Positions 5,629-14,301 of a stretch of 59,887 bases of DNA are shown in pieces. Origin of the DNA: a virus. Under the pieces are notes generated by a model. The model was not told the origin of the DNA. It did not search any database and was given only the letters and a program-made list of their open reading frames with translations. A program made the translations under genes and the position numbers. Numbering within the stretch: position 1 is the first letter of the stretch; every line of letters starts with the position of its first letter. The stretch lies in IMG/VR virus record IMGVR_UViG_3300042324_000823, positions 1 through 59,887 of that record; one strand, written 5' to 3'.

Positions 5629-7695
5629 ATGGCAACAGTAAATAAAGATTTTAAAATTAAGAGTGGTTTAATCGTTGAAGGTACAACAGCGACAGTTAAC
5701 GGTTTTGACGTTCTTACAAAGAAAACAGCAGATCAAAATTATATTATTGATCTTATTGGTGGTACAGCAACATCTGCTAACACAGCAAACACAGTTGTAA
5801 AGCGTGATGCTAATGGAGATTTTGCTGCTGGTGATATTACAGCAGACTTGATTGGTAACGTAACTGGAACAGTTTCTTCACTTTCAAACCATGACACTGC
5901 AGACCTTGCAGAAAATGCAACAAATAAGTATTTTACAAACCAGAGAGCGATTGATGCTAACACTGGTCTTTGGGATACAGTTGGAGCAGCAGCAACAGCA
6001 CAATCAAACGCTGAAGATTACACAGATGCTCGTGAAGTATTAATTACAACTGCTTATGAAGCATACGCTGACCAAGCAGAAGTAGATGCTAAGGCTTACA
6101 CAGATACTCGTGAAGGATTAATTACAACTGCTTATGAAGCATACGCTGACCAAGCAGAAGTAGATGCTAAGGCTTACACAGATACTCGTGAAGGATTAAT
6201 TACAACTGCTTATGAATCATACGCAGACACAGCAGAGGCTGATGCAAAGTCTTATGCTGATGGAATTGTTGGTACAGTAGCAGGAGATCTTTCAACACAC
6301 GAATTAGACACTTCAGCACACGGAGTAACTGGTAATGTTGTTGGTACAACAGATACACAGACACTTTCTAATAAGACACTTGGTAGCGATCTTGCTGCTG
6401 GTGGTTACAAGGTATCTGGTCTTCTAAATCCTTCAGCAAACCAAGATGCAGCAACAAAGTCATACGTTGATACAGCAGTTGCAGACTTAATTAACGGAGC
6501 ACCAGAACTGCTAGACACTCTTAATGAGTTGGCCCAAGCAATTGGTGATGACGAAGACTTTATTACAACAGTTACAACATCAATTGGAGAAAAGGTAGCA
6601 AAGGCTGGCGACAGCATGAGCGGAAACCTTGACTTTGGTGGAACAAATAAGGTTACAAGCCTTGGAGCACCAACATCTTCAACTGATGCAGCAAATAAGG
6701 GTTATGTAGATGGAGAAATTACAACTGCTCTTACAACAGCACAGGGTTATGCTAATACAGCAGAATCTGATGCAAATTCTTACACAGATGGCCGTGAGAC
6801 AGCAATAACAACTGCTTATGAGTCATATGCTGATGATGCAGAGCAAGATGCTAAGGACTATGCAGATGACTTGATCAATGATGCATCAAACCTTTCAACA
6901 GAGGTTTGGTCAGCATATAAGACAGCAACAGAAATTAGTATTGCACAGCAAGCAGCAACTGATGTAGCAAACAGCCTTATAACAGACGATGTAGCAGAAG
7001 GTTCAGCAAACCTCTACTTCACAAACCAGCGAGCAATTGACGCTGTTGGTGGAACAATTGAAGATCAGATTGATCTTATTGACACAGATGATATTGAAGA
7101 GGGCTCAACAAACCTTTACTTTACAGATGCTCGTGCCAAGACTTCAGCAGCAGCCCTTTTGACTGGTGCAACACTAACAAATATTACAATCTCAGGCACA
7201 GGTTCAGGACTTACTATTACCGCAGAAAACGGTGTAGCAGATTCTGATACTAATGATCTTGCAGAAGGAACAGACAATACTGGTGCTGGTGGAGCAAATA
7301 ACCTTTACTTCACAGCACAAAGAGCAGTAGACGCTCTTGAAGCAGTTGTTCCAAACTTCACAGCAGTTGAGTTAAACTCAGTTGCTAAGCAGGTTGCAGC
7401 AACACTTTCAGCACCTACAGCAGGAATTCAAGTAGCACACGCCTTCGCAAAGGCTGACTACCGTTCAGCAGAATACCTTGTAAAGGTTGCCTACGGAACA
7501 CATACTGAAATATCAAAGGTCCTTTTGACACTTGACTCTTCAGATAACATTGCAATCACTGAATACGGAATTGTTGGAACAAATGGCTCAGCGTCATCAA
7601 TTTCAGCAGGTATTTCAGGAGCAAACGTACAACTACAGGTAACAACCGCTAACAATGACTCAACAGTTACTGTTATGGGAACACTTCTAGTTTAA
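5629..7695 (+). CDS. Long repetitive tail fibre protein
   Basis: 688 residues, Ala/Thr/Asp-rich, with AAGGAG 8 nt before the ATG. The N-terminal anchor (KDFKIKSGLIVEG) is shared with the gene at 7731. The shaft holds tandem repeats of about 26 residues (YADQAEVDAKAYTDTREG), a probable trimeric coiled-coil, plus several 'EGSxNLYFTxxRA' motifs found in marine phage fibres. The tip is a beta-domain also present in the gene at 5164. It likely assembles as a homotrimer and reaches the host surface. Two 78-bp repeats are identical, so length change by slippage is likely. Confidence 0.85.
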   Translation: MATVNKDFKIKSGLIVEGTTATVNGFDVLTKKTADQNYIIDLIGGTATSANTANTVVKRDANGDFAAGDITADLIGNVTGTVSSLSNHDTADLAENATNKYFTNQRAIDANTGLWDTVGAAATAQSNAEDYTDAREVLITTAYEAYADQAEVDAKAYTDTREGLITTAYEAYADQAEVDAKAYTDTREGLITTAYESYADTAEADAKSYADGIVGTVAGDLSTHELDTSAHGVTGNVVGTTDTQTLSNKTLGSDLAAGGYKVSGLLNPSANQDAATKSYVDTAVADLINGAPELLDTLNELAQAIGDDEDFITTVTTSIGEKVAKAGDSMSGNLDFGGTNKVTSLGAPTSSTDAANKGYVDGEITTALTTAQGYANTAESDANSYTDGRETAITTAYESYADDAEQDAKDYADDLINDASNLSTEVWSAYKTATEISIAQQAATDVANSLITDDVAEGSANLYFTNQRAIDAVGGTIEDQIDLIDTDDIEEGSTNLYFTDARAKTSAAALLTGATLTNITISGTGSGLTITAENGVADSDTNDLAEGTDNTGAGGANNLYFTAQRAVDALEAVVPNFTAVELNSVAKQVAATLSAPTAGIQVAHAFAKADYRSAEYLVKVAYGTHTEISKVLLTLDSSDNIAITEYGIVGTNGSASSISAGISGANVQLQVTTANNDSTVTVMGTLLV
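6040..6228 (+). repeat. 78-bp tandem repeat in fibre shaft
   Basis: Two consecutive identical 78-bp units (6040-6117 and 6118-6195) encode a 26-residue shaft repeat, followed by a partial third copy that diverges after about 24 bp. Reading frame is kept throughout. Confidence 0.9.
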
Positions 7696-7730
7696 TAAAA
7701 AATAAAAATAGTTGGAAGAAGGAGTAGTAA

Positions 7731-8180
7731 ATGGCAATAGTCGATAAAGACTTCAAGGTCAAGAATGGATTAGTCGTAGCAAACGGCGGTACATTCGGAG
7801 GCGCAGTAACAGTAGGAACTCCTACTATCAATGCCCACGCAGCAACCAAGGAGTATGTCGATAGTCGTTCAATGGCCGTAGGCTCTACTGCTCCCTCTTC
7901 ACCAACTAATGGAACAATGTGGTTAGACACTGCAACAAACAGAGTTAATTTCTATTATGATGGAGCATGGTATACCCAGGCCACTATTGATGATACAAAT
8001 AATTTACCACAACATATTCACGATACCGCAATTGATGGAACTGGTTTCATAGTATCCCAGTTCTATGAAGGTGGATCATTCAATAGCCCATTGGGTGTAG
8101 GTTTGGATGCAGGCAGCCCCTCTTCAACAGAGTGGACAGTTGTATTCGATGGCGGTAGTGTAGTAGATAACTTCAATTAA
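7731..8180 (+). CDS. Short tail-fibre/receptor-binding accessory protein
   Basis: 149 residues preceded by GAAGGAG. The first ~20 residues (MAIVDKDFKVKNGLVVANGG) repeat the anchor of the long fibre at 5629, so both probably attach to the same tail site. Then come TKEYVDS and a 'PSSPTNGTMWLDTATNRVNFYYDGAW' segment, split here by residues that fit a small surface domain common in phage fibres. It may be a short alternative fibre or a cap. No catalytic motif is seen. Confidence 0.7.
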   Translation: MAIVDKDFKVKNGLVVANGGTFGGAVTVGTPTINAHAATKEYVDSRSMAVGSTAPSSPTNGTMWLDTATNRVNFYYDGAWYTQATIDDTNNLPQHIHDTAIDGTGFIVSQFYEGGSFNSPLGVGLDAGSPSSTEWTVVFDGGSVVDNFN

Positions 8181-8188
8181 AAATTGGG

Positions 8189-8197
8189 TGTTATAAT
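8189..8197 (+). promoter_or_regulatory. Extended -10 promoter with 5' leader
   Basis: TGT-TATAAT lies 42 bp before the ATG at 8240. The leader holds a small hairpin (8209-8223, ATGGG/CCCAT, 5-nt loop) and then the ribosome site AAAGGAG. Confidence 0.65.
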
Positions 8198-8239
8198 AAG
8201 ATAAGTTAATGGGCAGCCCCCATAAAGGAGAAATAAAAT

Positions 8240-10936
8240 ATGGCAACAAGAATGCAACAGCGCAGAGGAACAGCAGCGCAATGGACGGCTGCAAACCCAA
8301 CTTTGGCAGCAGGAGAAATTGGTTTTGAAACCGACACAGTTAAATTTAAAGTAGGTAACGGTTCTTCTGCATGGGCATCCCTCAAGTACTTTACAGATGC
8401 AGAGTCAATCTTGGGTGGTCTTTCTGGAATTGATTTACCAGCAACTCTTGATACACTTAATGAATTAGCAGCAGCCATGGGAGACAACCCAGCATTCTTA
8501 ACAACAATAGCAACAAACTTGACAAACCATGCTACAGACACAACTGATATCCATGGTATTACAAATACCGCAGATTTAGTAACAACAACAATTCTTTCAA
8601 ACCATAATACAGATACATCAAATGTTCATGGTATTACAGACACGCTAGTTCTTGCAACACTATCAGGAACACAAACATTAACTAACAAAACTTTTGTAAC
8701 TCCTTTAGGAATAACAGCGTCAGATGTTGGCTTAGGATCAGTTAACAATACAACAGATGCTAATAAGCCAGTTTCAACAGCAACTCAAACAGCCCTTGAT
8801 TTTAAGGCAAACCTTGATTCACCAACATTTATTGGTACAGTAAATCTTCCATCAGGAACAGTTATAAGTGGAATGATTGCTGAAGGAACTATTGTGACAG
8901 CAGACATTGCCGATACAGCAGTTACAGCAGGAAAAATTGGAGCAGAAGCAGTAACTACTGCAAAAATTGCAGATCAAGCAGTTACAAATGCTAAAATTGC
9001 AACTGGTGCAGTTACAAAAGATATGGTTGGACTTGCAGATGCAGATAATACTTCTGATGCAAATAAGCCAATATCTAGTGATACTCAAACAGCACTTGAT
9101 CTAAAGTCACCACTTGCTTCACCTACATTTACAGGTACAGTTTCTGGTATTACAAAGGCAATGGTTGATCTTGGAAACGTAGACAACACATCTGATGTTA
9201 ACAAGCCAGTTTCAACTGCTGCACAAGCAGCACTTGATCTAAAAGCACCTCTTGCTGACCCAACCTTTACAGGAACAGTTGCAGGTGTAACAAAGTCTAT
9301 GGTAGGTCTTGGCAGCGTAGATAATACTGCTGACTCAGCAAAGCCAGTTTCAACTGCTACACAAGCAGCACTAGATGCTAAGTTAAACCTTGCTGGCGGA
9401 ACAATGACAGGAGCACTTACACTATCAGGTGCACCAACATCAGACCTACATGCAGCAAATAAACTATATGTTGACAATGTGGCTGCTGGAATTAACTTCC
9501 ACGAAGCAGTACACGCTGCAACAACTGTAAACTTAGCAACTATTTATAGCAACGGAACATCTGGGGTAGGGGCAACTCTTACAGCCGACACAAACCGCGC
9601 TATGACTACAATTGATAGTGAGAGCGTTGTCCTTAACGAAAGAGTTCTTGTAAAGAACCAGACAGACGCTAAGCAAAACGGTATCTATGTATTGACAACA
9701 TTGGGCTCAGTCTCTGATCCTTGGGTGCTTACCCGCTCAACAGACGCAGATAACAACCCAACTGGAGAAATGAAGTCAGGTGACTTTACATTTGTTCAAA
9801 GAGGAACAACAAACGGATCTGTTGGATATATTAACAACTCAACAGCAAATCCAATTGTAATTGGAACAGATAACATTTCCTACACAGAGTTTAATGCTGC
9901 TAAGGCAGTTGTTGTAGGCTCTGGTTTGACAGAAGCAACCCCAGGAACAATCTCTGTTGCAACTGGTGGAGTTACTTCAGCAATGATCGCTGACGGAACA
10001 ATCGTAGACGCAGATGTTAACACATCAGCAGAAATTGCACAGTCTAAGATTTCAGGTTTAACATCTGACCTTGCTGCTAAGGCACCAATTGCTTCACCAA
10101 CATTCACAGGAACTGTGTCTGGTGTAACAAAGTCAATGGTAGGCCTAGGATCTGTTGATAATACAGCAGATGCAGATAAGCCAGTTTCAACTGCTACACA
10201 CACAGTACTTGGTTATAAGGCACCATTGCATGCACCAACATTTACTGGATCAGTAACAATTCCTGCAGGCGCAAGCATTTCAGGGTATGCACCACTAGCC
10301 TCACCAACATTTACTGGAGAAGTAACAATTCCTACAGGCGCAAGCATTTCAGGGTATGCACCACTTAGTTCCCCAGCATTTAGTGGAACAGTTTCAGGTA
10401 TTTCAGCAACAATGGTTGGTCTTGGAAACGTAGAAAATACTTCCGACGCTAACAAGCCAGTTTCAACTGCTACACAAACTGCTTTAGACCTAAAACTTGC
10501 TTCATCAACAGCAGCAAATACATATGCACCACTTGCTTCCCCAATATTTACTGGCGTAGGAATAACTGTTCCAGCAGGCGGAGTACAATTCACAGATGGA
10601 ACACAAACAAAAGAAGGCGTTCCATCACGTACAACAATTATACAAAAAACAGCAGGCTACACACTTGCAGCACTTAATGAAAGAGATTCATTAATTGAAG
10701 TTTCTTCTGCTACTGGAGTAACAGTTACAATTCCAACAAATGCAACAACAGCCTTTCCAATAGGATCATCAATTGATATCCTTCAAACTGGTGCGGGACA
10801 AGTAACAATTGCTGGAGCAGTAGGAGTAACAGTTAATGCAACTCCAGGATTAAAACTTCGTACACAGTGGTCATCAGCAACATTAATGAAGAGAGCAACA
10901 GACTCTTGGGTTGTTGTTGGAGATCTCACAGCATAA
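8240..10936 (+). CDS. Large tail fibre with Mtd-like N-terminal domain and collagen-like shaft repeats
   Basis: 898 residues with AAAGGAG before the ATG. The N-terminus (RRGTAAQWTAANPTLAAGEI, then FKVGNGSSAWASL) matches the small tail-anchoring domain seen in many phage fibres and in the Bordetella phage Mtd N-terminus. The shaft repeats 'SPTFTGTVSGVTKSMVGLG...NTADxxKPVSTATQ' many times. A globular insertion at about residues 413-550 (GINFHEAVHAATTVNLA, VLVKNQTDAKQNGIYVL) is a known fibre domain. The C-terminal ~95 residues form a distinct tip (TIPTNATTAFPIGSSIDI). It is probably a trimeric long fibre. Confidence 0.85.
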   Translation: MATRMQQRRGTAAQWTAANPTLAAGEIGFETDTVKFKVGNGSSAWASLKYFTDAESILGGLSGIDLPATLDTLNELAAAMGDNPAFLTTIATNLTNHATDTTDIHGITNTADLVTTTILSNHNTDTSNVHGITDTLVLATLSGTQTLTNKTFVTPLGITASDVGLGSVNNTTDANKPVSTATQTALDFKANLDSPTFIGTVNLPSGTVISGMIAEGTIVTADIADTAVTAGKIGAEAVTTAKIADQAVTNAKIATGAVTKDMVGLADADNTSDANKPISSDTQTALDLKSPLASPTFTGTVSGITKAMVDLGNVDNTSDVNKPVSTAAQAALDLKAPLADPTFTGTVAGVTKSMVGLGSVDNTADSAKPVSTATQAALDAKLNLAGGTMTGALTLSGAPTSDLHAANKLYVDNVAAGINFHEAVHAATTVNLATIYSNGTSGVGATLTADTNRAMTTIDSESVVLNERVLVKNQTDAKQNGIYVLTTLGSVSDPWVLTRSTDADNNPTGEMKSGDFTFVQRGTTNGSVGYINNSTANPIVIGTDNISYTEFNAAKAVVVGSGLTEATPGTISVATGGVTSAMIADGTIVDADVNTSAEIAQSKISGLTSDLAAKAPIASPTFTGTVSGVTKSMVGLGSVDNTADADKPVSTATHTVLGYKAPLHAPTFTGSVTIPAGASISGYAPLASPTFTGEVTIPTGASISGYAPLSSPAFSGTVSGISATMVGLGNVENTSDANKPVSTATQTALDLKLASSTAANTYAPLASPIFTGVGITVPAGGVQFTDGTQTKEGVPSRTTIIQKTAGYTLAALNERDSLIEVSSATGVTVTIPTNATTAFPIGSSIDILQTGAGQVTIAGAVGVTVNATPGLKLRTQWSSATLMKRATDSWVVVGDLTA

Positions 10937-10966
10937 AAAATACAAAGAAAATTGGAGAAATAAAAA

Positions 10967-12331
10967 ATGGCAAAAAAAGAACTAGGATCTAAATCTTTAC
11001 AACAGAATGACTCATTAGAGCCAAAACCACCCATATCTGTTGTAGGCACAAACGTAGGAACTTCACGTGCGTTTAACAATGGTGCCATAAGTGTTAGTTT
11101 TTCATTACCAGGAGATTCTCCAGCAGCAACATCATTTACAGTAACATCTTCTCCAGGAGGGTTTACAGGAAGTTCTTCTGCCTCTCCAATTACCGTTGAT
11201 GGTCTTGCATCAAATACTTCTTACACATTTACAGTAACAGGAACTAATGCTGCGGGAACATCAGCAGCATCTTCTGCATCAGCAGGAGTATTGGCAACAA
11301 CAGTTCCTGCTGCTCCAAATGCTCCAACAGCAACTACAGCCGTTAACTTAGATACAGTATCTTGGACAGCACCTGCAACTGGCGGATCTGCAATTACTGG
11401 ATATCGTGTAAAGTCTTCTGATGGTCCAGTTTATGTTGTAGGAAATGTTTTGTCAACAACTGTAGCAGAAACTGGAGATACATCACAGAGTTATCAGGTT
11501 CTTGCTATAAATGCTAATGGAGATGGACTATACGGTAATAGTTCTAACAACGTTACAACAACACCTCCTTTCTTCCCTCCATTTTTCCCACCGTTCTTCC
11601 CATTCTTCCCACCATTCTTCCCACCGTTCTTCCCATTCTTCCCACCGTTCTTCCCACCGTTCTTCCCACCACGTTTTTGTCCGTTCTTCCCATTCTTCCC
11701 ACCGTTCTTCCCACCAGTATTCTGTCCGTTCTTCCCACCACGTTTCTGTCCGTTCTTCCCACCACGTTTTTGTCCGTTCTTCCCACCAGTATTCTGTCCG
11801 TTCTTCCCACCAGTATTCTGCGTACAAGGTGATGTTCTTGTAAGAACAACTAGTGGATATGTTAAAGCAAGAGACCTGGCTATTGGACAAAGTCTAGTAT
11901 CCTACAGTTTCAATGAATTACCAGATAACTCATCTGTTGATTTTGCTGAGACATGGGTATCTGATACTCTAACTGGATCATCAGTTGTTGAAACAGTTAT
12001 CGGAGCAATCAAGGCTAGAGATGTTGCAACTACAGTAGCATTCAATAGCACCAACGAAAAACGATTCTCTATGGAGCACTTGATGCTTGTTAAGAGAGAT
12101 GGAGTCTATGCATTCGTACAGGCTGGCGTCGTTAAAGTTGGAGACTACCTAGTATCCGATATCAATAATCAAGCAGTTGATACCCTTGTTGAAGTTGTTG
12201 AATATATTGATGAAACAACAGATGTTTATGACATCACTGTAAATCCTTATTCACTCTTTATTGCAGGAGATCTAATCTCTCATAATAAGAAGGGTGCCTT
12301 CCAAGGCTTAACTATCAGAGATTCTCAGTAG
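10967..12331 (+). CDS. Fibronectin-III tail protein with FFPP tract and C-terminal Hint (BIL) domain
   Basis: 454 residues. Order: a short basic start, two fibronectin type III domains (about 22-110 and 115-197; note SFTVTSSPGG and TGTNAAGTSAASS), an 86-residue FFPP / FFPPVFC tract (200-285), and a Hint domain from C285 to N440 ending ISHN, then a 14-residue tail KKG...RDSQ. The Hint Cys occupies the Cys position of the FFPPVFC repeat. The +1 residue is Lys, so ordinary splicing is not expected; N-terminal thioester cleavage, transfer to another molecule or C-terminal cleavage is. FN3 domains suggest virion surface exposure. It is a paralogue of the protein at the window start and is followed 1 bp later by the modification island. 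Confidence 0.85.
   Translation: MAKKELGSKSLQQNDSLEPKPPISVVGTNVGTSRAFNNGAISVSFSLPGDSPAATSFTVTSSPGGFTGSSSASPITVDGLASNTSYTFTVTGTNAAGTSAASSASAGVLATTVPAAPNAPTATTAVNLDTVSWTAPATGGSAITGYRVKSSDGPVYVVGNVLSTTVAETGDTSQSYQVLAINANGDGLYGNSSNNVTTTPPFFPPFFPPFFPFFPPFFPPFFPFFPPFFPPFFPPRFCPFFPFFPPFFPPVFCPFFPPRFCPFFPPRFCPFFPPVFCPFFPPVFCVQGDVLVRTTSGYVKARDLAIGQSLVSYSFNELPDNSSVDFAETWVSDTLTGSSVVETVIGAIKARDVATTVAFNSTNEKRFSMEHLMLVKRDGVYAFVQAGVVKVGDYLVSDINNQAVDTLVEVVEYIDETTDVYDITVNPYSLFIAGDLISHNKKGAFQGLTIRDSQ
11564..11821 (+). repeat. FFPP / FFPPVFC coding repeat, copy 2
   Basis: In-frame repeat about twice as long as copy 1. FFPP and FFP units come first, then units ending RFC or VFC, each closing with Cys. The last Cys codon is also the first codon of the Hint domain. 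Confidence 0.95.
11819..12286 (+). other. Hint / bacterial intein-like domain, copy 2
   Basis: 156 codons, CVQGDVLV to DLISHN, with EHLMLV as the internal His block. It shares perfectly identical DNA with copy 1 in three blocks: 561-607 = 11828-11874, 618-728 = 11885-11995 and 940-1029 = 12207-12296. The middle is clearly divergent. This is the pattern left by gene conversion or patchy recombination. Confidence 0.85.
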
Positions 12332-12332
12332 T

Positions 12333-13019
12333 ATGAGTTCAATAAATCATATACATATCCCAAGATGTTCGGGTATATATATAAAGACTCATATTGTTAA
12401 TGATCTAAAGATTAGGAAGATTCCATACTTTGCTACAAACCACGGAGAGGTTTTTCCAAAAACCTTTGTTGATAAACGGTTTATTTCAGGGCACTTTGGT
12501 CTGACTGCATTAAAGTATAGAGACGACTTAATAAATATAGGCTTGGTTAGAAATCCATTAGATAGATTTATAAGCAACTTTATTTATTTACATCCATCTT
12601 TTAAAGGTGCTCACTTAGAGGCTCAACTTGAAAAATGGGTGGAAAATTCAAAACACCATAACCTTCAGGCTAGAAGTTTAAATAAAAGTTTAAACGAAGA
12701 TTTTTATAATTCTTTAGACCACGGAATTCAAAGAGCCAATGAAAGTTGGTGCCTTGAAGAAGGTAGCGTAGATATAAAAGAAGTAAAAGACCTTATAGAC
12801 TCAATGGCTCTAATAGATACATTAGACAATCATTCATCTTTTATATCAAGGTTAAATGATCTATGTTATCAGGCATATGGGTTTTATAGTTTTTCAAATA
12901 AAAATGCTATTAATGAAAATTTTCAAACTATTAAAATATCAGATTCAATGAAAAATAAAATTGAAGAATTAAACAATTTAGATATGGAAATTTACGATTA
13001 TGTTAAAACTACCAGATAA
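12333..13019 (+). CDS. Sulfotransferase-like protein
   Basis: 228 residues. It has the two PAPS-binding landmarks: a 5'-phosphosulfate loop at residues 8-20 (HIPRCSGIYIKTH, in place of the usual K-x-GS/T-T) and a 3'-phosphate motif LVRNPLDRFISNF with R73 and S81. This fits the carbohydrate/tyrosine-type sulfotransferase family (Sulfotransfer_2 group). Such enzymes move sulfate from PAPS to hydroxyls on sugars or tyrosine. It begins 1 bp after the FN3/FFPP/Hint gene, so it is co-transcribed with it. A virion protein or its glycan is a plausible acceptor, by context. A second sulfotransferase is at 53270. Confidence 0.75.
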   Translation: MSSINHIHIPRCSGIYIKTHIVNDLKIRKIPYFATNHGEVFPKTFVDKRFISGHFGLTALKYRDDLINIGLVRNPLDRFISNFIYLHPSFKGAHLEAQLEKWVENSKHHNLQARSLNKSLNEDFYNSLDHGIQRANESWCLEEGSVDIKEVKDLIDSMALIDTLDNHSSFISRLNDLCYQAYGFYSFSNKNAINENFQTIKISDSMKNKIEELNNLDMEIYDYVKTTR

Positions 13020-13587
13020 GAATACTTCTTGGAACTATCAATATGGATCTTTACCAGTTGATCTATCTTCAATAATTCAAGAAGTTAACTCTTTTGAAAA
13101 TGAGTGGCTACTGGATACTTCTCGTCAAGACAAGTTGGCAACGCACAAAGATACAAAAATGTTTCAACTAAGGTTTATGTCTTATCATTGGGAAATTGGA
13201 CAAGGCAATACATCTTATGATATAAATTATTTTAAAAATAAACAATCTAATGAAAGCCTTAATGCTATTTATGAATATTTAGAAAACTTGTACGATGGCA
13301 AAGTTATTAGGAGTGAGATAATTCAAATGAATAAGCGCTCTGGAATAAAATCTCACGTTGATGGCGGGGTAATGCTACAACTCGGTAGAAGAATACATAT
13401 TCCACTAATAACAAATCCAAAAGTCATATTTGAAGTATTTGAAGAAAAAAAGTATCTTGAGGTTGGAAATTGGTATGAGATTAATAATATTATTCCACAC
13501 TCAGTAATAAACGATAGTGACCATGACAGAATCCATGCTATAATTGATATCATGCCAAACAAATATTTAGGAGCAAAAAATGCATAA
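13000..13587 (+). CDS. Aspartyl/asparaginyl beta-hydroxylase-like oxygenase
   Basis: 195 residues. The metal and 2OG residues of the AspH family are in place: H119 and D121 (SHVDGG), RRIHIPL at 130-136, H167 (INNIIPHSVIN) and R177 (DRIHAIIDI). In this family the 'N..PH.V.N....R.H.I.D' stretch is diagnostic. Known members hydroxylate Asp/Asn in EGF-like domains or act on small peptides. The start at 13000 lies inside the end of the sulfotransferase gene (20-bp overlap), and its end overlaps the methyltransferase by 8 bp. The substrate is unknown. Confidence 0.8.
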   Translation: MLKLPDKNTSWNYQYGSLPVDLSSIIQEVNSFENEWLLDTSRQDKLATHKDTKMFQLRFMSYHWEIGQGNTSYDINYFKNKQSNESLNAIYEYLENLYDGKVIRSEIIQMNKRSGIKSHVDGGVMLQLGRRIHIPLITNPKVIFEVFEEKKYLEVGNWYEINNIIPHSVINDSDHDRIHAIIDIMPNKYLGAKNA

Positions 13588-14257
13588 AGGTGTAGACAAA
13601 AGTACAATAAAGAATTTAGATGTATTAAAAAAAATTAGAAGAGAAGACGCTTCATTATTCAAATTTTTTGATGAAAAATATAATGTAGACACTTGGCATC
13701 CAACTCCTTTAGCCTCAGATGGTTCTGGTGAATATGTGCCAGGCAGTATTGATAATAATGATAGGTTTCCAGGATCAATGGGTTTACAGAACTCACCTTT
13801 AAAAATTTTAGACATGGTGAATAATTTTATGAAAGATATTGAAGGAATTGAGGAGTATACCTTTTTAGATATAGGTAGCGGTAAGGGAAAAACAATTTTA
13901 CATCAGTTAATCTCAAATGCACCGTATAAGAAGTATGTAGGTGTAGAGATAGACGATCAATTCAACAATATTGCTTTAAATAATTTAAAAACAATTAATA
14001 TAGAAATAGATAAAGAAGTTGATTTTATAAATAGTGATATAAATGATTATCATTTTTCAGAAGAAAAGTGTGTTTATTATTTTTATTACCCATTGCTGCC
14101 TGAAATTTTTAATAAATTAATATTAGATAAATGGGAAATTTTATCAAAATCTAAATCCTTTTTTGTTTTTCATTTTGAAAATGATTATATTTTTAAAGAA
14201 TTGCTTAAAAAAGATCCAATTTATGATTTTGCAGAAATTTACATATATCAAATTTAA
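13580..14257 (+). CDS. Class I SAM-dependent methyltransferase
   Basis: 225 residues. Motif I is FLDIGSGKGKT (residues 96-105) and motif II is YVGVEIDDQF (119-128), the usual SAM-binding pair, followed by DFINSDINDYHF as the post-II acidic loop. YYFYYPLLPEIF occupies the position of motif IV. The N-terminal ~90 residues are specific to this subgroup and may recognise the substrate. It overlaps the AspH-like gene by 8 bp. Substrate unresolved: DNA seems less likely because no target-recognition domain or DPPY motif is present, and a protein or sugar is more in keeping with the neighbours. Confidence 0.75.
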   Translation: MHKGVDKSTIKNLDVLKKIRREDASLFKFFDEKYNVDTWHPTPLASDGSGEYVPGSIDNNDRFPGSMGLQNSPLKILDMVNNFMKDIEGIEEYTFLDIGSGKGKTILHQLISNAPYKKYVGVEIDDQFNNIALNNLKTINIEIDKEVDFINSDINDYHFSEEKCVYYFYYPLLPEIFNKLILDKWEILSKSKSFFVFHFENDYIFKELLKKDPIYDFAEIYIYQI

Positions 14258-14286
14258 AATTAATATTTTGTATAAATATGTAGATA

Positions 14287-14295
14287 TGCTATAAT
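14287..14295 (+). promoter_or_regulatory. Extended -10 promoter, leaderless
   Basis: TGC-TATAAT ends 6 nt before the ATG at 14302 and lies in the only gap (44 bp) between the methyltransferase and the P4H series. Confidence 0.7.
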
Positions 14296-14301
14296 ATTAG
14301 A

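Noticed and set aside
6040-10400. CRISPR-like periodic repeats
   Set aside because: All repeats are in frame within fibre genes and have no variable spacers of constant length; they encode shaft repeats.
14258-14301. tRNA or small RNA genes
   Set aside because: No cloverleaf or anticodon-arm signature was seen in any intergenic stretch by eye; the gaps are mostly shorter than a tRNA.
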